A stretch of 13,361 nt of DNA. Source: JBQTJJ01 sp052387235 (lineage in GTDB: Bacteria > Actinomycetota > Acidimicrobiia > Acidimicrobiales > GCA-2861595). Positions 11,012 through 13,361 of the stretch are shown here, in pieces. The position numbers and the translations under genes were made by a program. The stretch spans positions 1 through 13,361 of the forward strand of contig JBQTJJ010000051.1 of the NCBI GenBank assembly GCA_052387235.1, written 5' to 3'. Every line of letters starts with the position of its first letter. The stretch's first letter is position 1. Below the pieces are notes generated by a model. The model made no database searches. It had not been told where the DNA came from and saw nothing but the letters and a program-made list of their open reading frames with translations.

Positions 11012-11458
11012 GTGCGCACCATGGAGGCAGTCCGGCGGTCCGGCGTGGGGATCGGGATCGACCGGCCCATTCGTGACGCCGCCGCCATCATGGAGGAGGC
11101 CGGCGTCGGGGCGCTGGCCGTCCTCGACGGCGAGCAGCTCGTGGGCATCGTCACCGACCGGGACCTGGTCCGGCGGGCGATGGCCCGGGGCCTGCCCCCC
11201 GATGCCCGGGTGGACGGCGTGATGAGCTCCCCCGTCGTCACCATCGCGGCCGAGGCCGACGTCCACCACGCCTTCGCCCTGTTCCGCGCCCACGGGGTCC
11301 GTCGCCTGGCGGTGGTGCGGGACGGGCGCTTCGTCGGCATGCTCAGCGTGGACGACCTGCTGGTGGACCTGGCCGCCGACCTGGCCGACCTGGCCGGCCC
11401 GGTCAGGGTGGGGATCGAGTCGGCCCACCACGACGCCGGCGTGCCCGTCGTCCTGTGA
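11012..11458 (+). CDS. Two-CBS-domain protein
   Basis: A 148-residue cytoplasmic protein consisting of two CBS motifs, a Bateman module that usually binds adenine nucleotides. CBS1 covers about 10-70 (AAAIMEEAGVGALAVLDGEQ, LVGIVTDRDLVRRAMARG) and CBS2 about 73-130 (VMSSPVVTIAAEADVHHAFA, HGVRRLAVVRDGRFVGMLSV, DDLL). There is no fused catalytic or channel domain, so it is probably a free-standing sensor like Rv2626c. The start is GTG 11012, preceded by AGGAGAGGAG with 6 nt spacing; ATG 11021 in the same frame is less well placed. It is transcribed divergently from cutA. A possible stress or hypoxia role rests only on the upstream box. Confidence 0.9.
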   Translation: MRTMEAVRRSGVGIGIDRPIRDAAAIMEEAGVGALAVLDGEQLVGIVTDRDLVRRAMARGLPPDARVDGVMSSPVVTIAAEADVHHAFALFRAHGVRRLAVVRDGRFVGMLSVDDLLVDLAADLADLAGPVRVGIESAHHDAGVPVVL

Positions 11459-11487
11459 CCCGCCTGCGCTCGTCGCCCCGCCCGGTT

Positions 11488-11516
11488 CCGGCGACAATGG
11501 ACGGGTGCGTCGCCGG
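11488..11516. repeat. 8-bp perfect inverted repeat between CBS gene and mannosidase start
   Basis: CCGGCGAC (11488-11495) and GTCGCCGG (11509-11516) are separated by 13 nt. The spacer begins with AAT, so the first arm plus spacer contains a GACAAT -10-like hexamer. It follows the CBS stop by 29 bp. There is no T tract, so it may be an operator for the downstream gene rather than a terminator; a factor-dependent stop remains possible. Confidence 0.35.
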
Positions 11517-11538
11517 CTGAGGTCCGAGGGTCGCGGAG

Positions 11539-11631
11539 GTGGCTGACCAGACCGTTCCCGCAGCACCGCAGCCCCGGCGGACCGTCGCCATCGTCCCCCA
11601 CACCCACTGGGACCGTGAGTGGTTGGGCTAG
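11539..11631 (+). pseudogene. 5' remnant of a GH38 alpha-mannosidase gene, interrupted
   Basis: The frame from GTG 11539 reads 30 residues to a TAG at 11629-11631 and contains TVAIVPHTHWDREW. This is the N-terminal signature of glycoside hydrolase family 38 (His-X-His and Asp are the zinc and catalytic-site residues). In intact enzymes an aromatic residue and several hundred more residues follow REW; here the sequence turns to LG-stop. The break therefore falls at about 11622-11625, immediately after the EW codons. GAGGG (11526-11530) could serve as ribosome binding site. A 13-codon ORF from GTG 11505 overlaps the start and may be a leader. The rest of the gene is not in the window, consistent with insertion of the element to the right, or with an assembly junction. 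Confidence 0.7.
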
Positions 11632-11886
11632 GTCCGTGACCTGCGGCTACGCCCAGGAACCCGCCCTTGACCTGCGGTTTCGCTGTTCGGCGTTGCTCAC
11701 CGTTTGGCGCCGTTTCTCGCTGAGTTGAGGACTGGCTGAGGACTGGCTGAGGACTCCCACCCTCGGCTCACCGCCGAGTGGTCGCGCTTCTCCGGGCCAA
11801 CCGGGCTCCGAGGCCCTTGTCGGCTGCAGCCTTCACTGCTTCGTCGCACGGGCGGGCGACGGGCTTCGTCGCTCATCCAAGCCACG
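11632..11886. other. Non-coding, repeat-rich junction segment (attachment-site candidate)
   Basis: No convincing gene; the short open frames here have no recognisable protein. Three sets of direct repeats are present: TGACCTGCGG at 11637-11646 and 11668-11677; an 11-bp tandem unit at 11726-11755; and GCTTCGTCGC at 11838-11847 and 11863-11872. Closely spaced short direct repeats next to an excisionase-like gene resemble recombinase or excisionase binding sites at an element end. The role is inferred. Confidence 0.4.
11726..11755. repeat. Tandem repeat, 11-bp unit, about 2.7 copies
   Basis: The unit TGAGGACTGGC occurs at 11726-11736 and 11737-11747, with a partial third copy TGAGGACT at 11748-11755. 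Copies are identical. It lies in the non-coding junction segment; the period is close to one helical turn, so copies face the same side of the DNA. Confidence 0.85.
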
Positions 11887-12078
11887 CTAGGGCCGCAGCC
11901 GTCCCGTGCGCTTCGCCCACCGCTCGACGTCGGGCCAGTTCCACACCAGCACGTTGCCGGTGACGGTGGCGACGGGAGCCGGGAAGTCAGCGTGACGCCG
12001 GCGCCAGTCGTGCACCACCTGGGGGCGCTTCACGCCGAGCCGCGTGGCGATCTCGGTCGTGCCGACGAGCTGCTCCAC
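11887..12078 (-). CDS. Excisionase/AlpA-like helix-turn-helix protein
   Basis: A 63-residue protein that is one small winged-helix/MerR-like DNA-binding domain. LVGTTEIATRLGVKRPQVVH (about 4-23) is the helix-turn-helix, followed by a wing-like region and NWPDVERWAKRTGR. This pattern is typical of AlpA-type regulators and excisionases of actinobacterial integrative elements. I chose GTG 12078 because GGAGGAGG (12085-12092) lies 6 nt upstream. GTG 12084 and 12096 in the same frame would lie within or before that site. It is transcribed toward the repeat-rich junction and divergently from the two-gene unit on its other side. Whether it acts as excisionase or as repressor is undecided. A TACCTT at 12105-12110 could be its -10. 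Confidence 0.75.
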   Translation of the reverse strand: MEQLVGTTEIATRLGVKRPQVVHDWRRRHADFPAPVATVTGNVLVWNWPDVERWAKRTGRLRP

Positions 12079-12123
12079 GTCCACCCTCCTCCCCACCAGC
12101 CCAGAAGGTAGGTGGATTGCCCA

Positions 12124-12152
12124 TTGCGTAACTTATGTCGCACCTCTACGGT
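12124..12152 (+). promoter_or_regulatory. Promoter of the two-gene unknown module
   Basis: A -35-like TTGCGT (12124-12129) and a -10-like TACGGT (12147-12152) are separated by the ideal 17 nt. The predicted transcription start is near 12158-12160. The promoter lies in the 119-bp gap between divergent genes and may overlap the promoter of the excisionase-like gene. Confidence 0.5.
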
Positions 12153-12157
12153 ACTCG

Positions 12158-12177
12158 CTGCGTCTCAACTGACGCAG
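12158..12177. promoter_or_regulatory. 7-bp inverted repeat, candidate operator at the transcription start
   Basis: CTGCGTC (12158-12164) and GACGCAG (12171-12177) are perfect inverted arms around TCAACT. The repeat starts at the expected +1 of the promoter at 12124-12152 and ends 5 nt before the ribosome binding site. It could be a repressor operator or a 5'-end hairpin of the transcript. Confidence 0.5.
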
Positions 12178-12197
12178 ACACGAGAGGAGAACCGACC

Positions 12198-12341
12198 ATG
12201 CCAGACACGATCACGGAGGAGGCGCAGCGCCACCTCGAGGAACGGCTCATCGATGCCGGGATCGAGCGCATCACCGCCAAGGTGGACGAGATCATGGGCC
12301 GCGTCGAGGCTGTGGCCGATGCGCTCGGGTTGACCCTGTGA
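12198..12341 (+). CDS. Small hypothetical protein, helical
   Basis: A 47-residue acidic protein of unknown function: MPDTITEEAQRHLEERLIDA, then GIERITAKVDEIMGRVEAVA and a short tail. Its heptad-like spacing of I, V, M and L suggests one long helix or a coiled coil, perhaps for dimerisation. ATG 12198 is supported by GAGAGGAGA 7 nt upstream; an ATG at 12135 in the same frame lies before the -10 element and would not be transcribed. The stop overlaps the next start (GTGA), so the two products are probably made together. Confidence 0.6.
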   Translation: MPDTITEEAQRHLEERLIDAGIERITAKVDEIMGRVEAVADALGLTL

Positions 12342-12688
12342 CGGCCACGGAAGTCCTACCGATCCAACTCGGCCACTTCCTCGATGCCGGCGGCGACCTG
12401 ACGGCGGTCCCGGACCTCGACAACTACGCCCGGGTCATCATGAACCGCCACCTCATGGACCCCGAGGAGCGCGAGAGCCTGACCGTGTTCTTCCTCGACA
12501 ACTACCTCAGGTGGGAGATGGGAGGGGTCGTGCTGATCGAGGGCGTGGTCATCGAGAAGTCCATGGTCCGCATGCGTCACGCCCTGTGGCTCGCGGAGGC
12601 CCTCCACGATGACGTGGTGGCGGAGCGGTTCGTGGCGGCCCTCCCGGCTGAACTGCGGGAGAAAGTCGAGCGGGAACAGGGCGGGTGA
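12338..12688 (+). CDS. Hypothetical protein, translationally coupled
   Basis: A 116-residue protein I do not recognise. It looks soluble and mostly helical: DNYARVIMNRHLMDPEERES, a central hydrophobic patch GGVVLIEGVVIEKSMV, then MRHALWLAEALHDDVVAERF and a charged C-terminus. There is no signal peptide, no clear membrane helix and no Cys/His metal motif. The GTG start at 12338 overlaps the stop of the preceding gene by 4 bp and there is no separate strong ribosome binding site. Codon third positions are mostly G or C, which supports real coding. It is followed by a hairpin terminator shared with the convergent whiB-like gene. Confidence 0.7.
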   Translation: MTATEVLPIQLGHFLDAGGDLTAVPDLDNYARVIMNRHLMDPEERESLTVFFLDNYLRWEMGGVVLIEGVVIEKSMVRMRHALWLAEALHDDVVAERFVAALPAELREKVEREQGG

Positions 12689-12719
12689 GCGGCCAACGGC
12701 ACCGCTGAAACCGAAGGCG

Positions 12720-13052
12720 TCAGGCGGCCGGCTCCTCGGGGTCGGCCGCCTTTCGCGTCTCAGCCCGGAGCGCCTTTCGTGCTCGGGCGTCGAGTCCTCC
12801 CCACACGCCCGCCTCGTCGCCGTCGATGCCGGCCTGTCGGCACTCGAACGCCACGGCGCAGCGCGCACAGATGGCCCGGGCAGGGCCCGGCGTCTGGCCC
12901 CTCTCGGGGAAGAAGCTGACGCCGGGGTACTCCCGGCACAGCGCGTCCCGCATCCACTCCGGACGGGCCCGCTCGATGAGGTCGAGCAGGTCGGCGACCC
13001 CGGACGAGGCGGGCCGGATCACGCCGGTGGCGTAGTGGTGATCGAGCGCCAA
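12720..13052 (-). CDS. WhiB-family transcription factor (4Fe-4S)
   Basis: A 110-residue WhiB-like protein, an actinobacterial iron-sulfur regulator that usually binds the primary sigma factor. Four cysteines fit the family: C39, C62, C65 and C71 (C-X22-C-X2-C-X5-C), within WMRDALCREYPGVSFFP and AICARCAVAFECRQAGI. The turn motif GVWGG is at 82-86, and a basic tail (RARKALRAETRK) follows. TTG 13052 is chosen because TACGCT lies 7 nt upstream, matching the leaderless starts elsewhere. GTG 13022 is the alternative and would leave about 100 residues. It converges on the hypothetical two-gene unit, and its last codons form half of that unit's terminator. On mobile DNA such proteins may divert host transcription, which is inference here. 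Confidence 0.9.
   Translation of the reverse strand: MALDHHYATGVIRPASSGVADLLDLIERARPEWMRDALCREYPGVSFFPERGQTPGPARAICARCAVAFECRQAGIDGDEAGVWGGLDARARKALRAETRKAADPEEPAA
12722..12753 (+). terminator. Hairpin terminator of the two-gene unit, inside the whiB-like 3' end
   Basis: AGGCGGCCG (12722-12730) and CGGCCGCCT (12743-12751) form a perfect 9-bp stem with a 12-nt loop, followed by TTTCG on the plus strand. It lies 33 bp after the stop at 12688. The stem also encodes the last residues and part of the stop codon of the convergent whiB-like gene. The T tract is short, as is usual in high-GC actinobacteria. Confidence 0.55.
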
Positions 13053-13059
13053 GGGGCCC

Positions 13060-13065
13060 AGCGTA
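13060..13065 (-). promoter_or_regulatory. Candidate -10 element (TACGCT) of the whiB-like gene
   Basis: TACGCT on the minus strand with 7 nt to the TTG at 13052. The hexamer is the same as before selD. No clear -35 is seen. Confidence 0.35.
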
Positions 13066-13241
13066 GAGGCGAGCAGCGCCCGGGTGGGGACGGCGTCTTG
13101 ATCAGACGTCGTCGCCCTCAGCCGCTACGTGCGGAGATATGGAGTTCGAATCATGATCTCCATGCCGACCAGTGCGCCGAATCTCGCCGGACTCCTGCCC
13201 GCGCCGGATGGCGAGCCCGATGCCACGCTCGGCGCTCGGTG

Positions 13242-13361
13242 ATGTCCACCTTGGTGGAACTCGCGTCCTCCGGCGGCGGCGAGAGCGGTCCCGGCCCGCT
13301 CAGGGGGAGCCCGGACCGCTCGCGGCTGGGGCGCAGGCGGGGTCACTGGGCAAGGAGCGCC
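13242..13361 (+). CDS. Possible start of a gene running off the window
   Basis: An open frame from ATG 13242 to the window edge (40 codons; MSTLVELASSGGGESGP at its start). The ATG overlaps the stop of a 29-codon frame that starts at 13153. The product is Ser/Gly/Arg-rich and low complexity, which high GC produces by chance, and it contains a strong inverted repeat. I regard it as weak. Confidence 0.15.
   Translation, partial: MSTLVELASSGGGESGPGPLRGSPDRSRLGRRRGHWARSA
13283..13321. repeat. 9-bp perfect inverted repeat with 21-nt spacer
   Basis: GAGCGGTCC (13283-13291) and GGACCGCTC (13313-13321) are exact inverted arms. The spacer contains a smaller GCTC/GAGC pair, so a nested stem-loop could form. 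No T tract follows on either side. It may be a protein-binding site or a structural element of the mobile region. Confidence 0.45.

Larger units (their letters stand above)
11625..13361. mobile_element. Probable left edge of an integrated element (partial)
   Basis: The mannosidase frame is cut at about 11624. The content then changes: short genes of unknown function, an excisionase-like helix-turn-helix gene, a whiB-like gene, convergent and divergent arrangement, and a repeat-rich non-coding edge. Small whiB genes and AlpA/Xis-type genes are common on actinobacterial phages and integrative elements. No integrase, transposase, replication or transfer gene is visible, and no right boundary is seen, so type and size are unknown. 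Confidence 0.5.
13066..13361. other. About 300 bp without a convincing gene, upstream of the whiB-like gene
   Basis: No frame here encodes a protein I recognise. It holds an imperfect inverted repeat GGAGAT/ATCTCC (13133-13138, 13156-13161), a palindrome TCCACC-TT-GGTGGA (13245-13258) and a 9-bp inverted repeat (13283-13321). A 29-codon frame from ATG 13153 (GGAG 8 nt upstream) ends in TGA at 13240-13242, overlapping the ATG of a frame open to the window edge. Confidence 0.4.

Noticed and set aside
11697..11885. Minus-strand open frame of 62 codons at the element edge
   Set aside because: No recognisable protein, Ser/Arg/Pro-rich, and it spans the tandem repeats; more likely non-coding.
13094..13108. 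CGTCT/AGACG inverted repeat upstream of the whiB-like gene
   Set aside because: Only 5 bp arms; expected by chance in this composition.
13133..13161. GTTCGAATC (13144-13152), resembling a tRNA T-loop
   Set aside because: The flanking bases do not form a 5-bp T stem, and no acceptor, D or anticodon arm can be built around it.
13125..13346. Minus-strand open frame of 73 codons at the right end
   Set aside because: Ala/Pro/Gly/Arg-rich with no motif and no ribosome binding site; it contains the strong inverted repeat and looks like chance.

Overview
This is a very GC-rich window (estimated by eye at about 70 %), with GTG and TTG starts, a WhiB-family protein, actinobacterial -10 motifs and a fused gamma-alpha 2-oxoacid:ferredoxin oxidoreductase. 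That points to an actinobacterium. The gene style resembles class Acidimicrobiia, but that is an inference and no marker gene here settles it.

Region 1 (1-10861, all minus strand) is a compact run of housekeeping and transport genes. In transcription order they are cutA, selD, rnhB, a polar amino-acid ABC importer (lipoprotein, permease, ATPase), a small membrane protein, a single-chain tandem ABC exporter, and korA-korB (2-oxoglutarate:ferredoxin oxidoreductase; korB runs off the left edge). Several neighbours overlap by 4 bp (rnhB/lipoprotein, permease/ATPase, korA/korB), so they are probably translationally coupled. Four genes (cutA, selD, rnhB, the small membrane protein) have a TANNNT hexamer 6-7 nt before the start codon and no good ribosome binding site. 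This suggests leaderless transcripts and internal promoters splitting the run into sub-operons.

Region 2 (10862-11624, plus strand) starts with an intergenic segment carrying a perfect 9-bp inverted repeat that overlaps a one-mismatch match to the DosR/DevR-type core. A two-CBS-domain protein follows, then the first 28 codons of what looks like a glycoside hydrolase family 38 alpha-mannosidase (VPHTHWDREW). That gene stops abruptly at 11622-11631.

Region 3 (about 11625-13361) looks like the edge of an integrated or otherwise foreign element that interrupts the mannosidase gene. A 255-bp non-coding stretch with three sets of direct repeats is followed by a minus-strand excisionase/AlpA-like helix-turn-helix gene and a divergent promoter with a 7-bp inverted repeat at the expected transcription start. 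That promoter faces two overlapping genes of unknown function. A terminator hairpin built into the 3' end of a convergent whiB-like gene comes next, and then about 300 bp without a convincing gene. No integrase is visible, so the element type and its far end lie outside the window.

No complete new defence or metabolic system is visible. The most novel material is the repeat-rich junction and the small unknown two-gene module in region 3.
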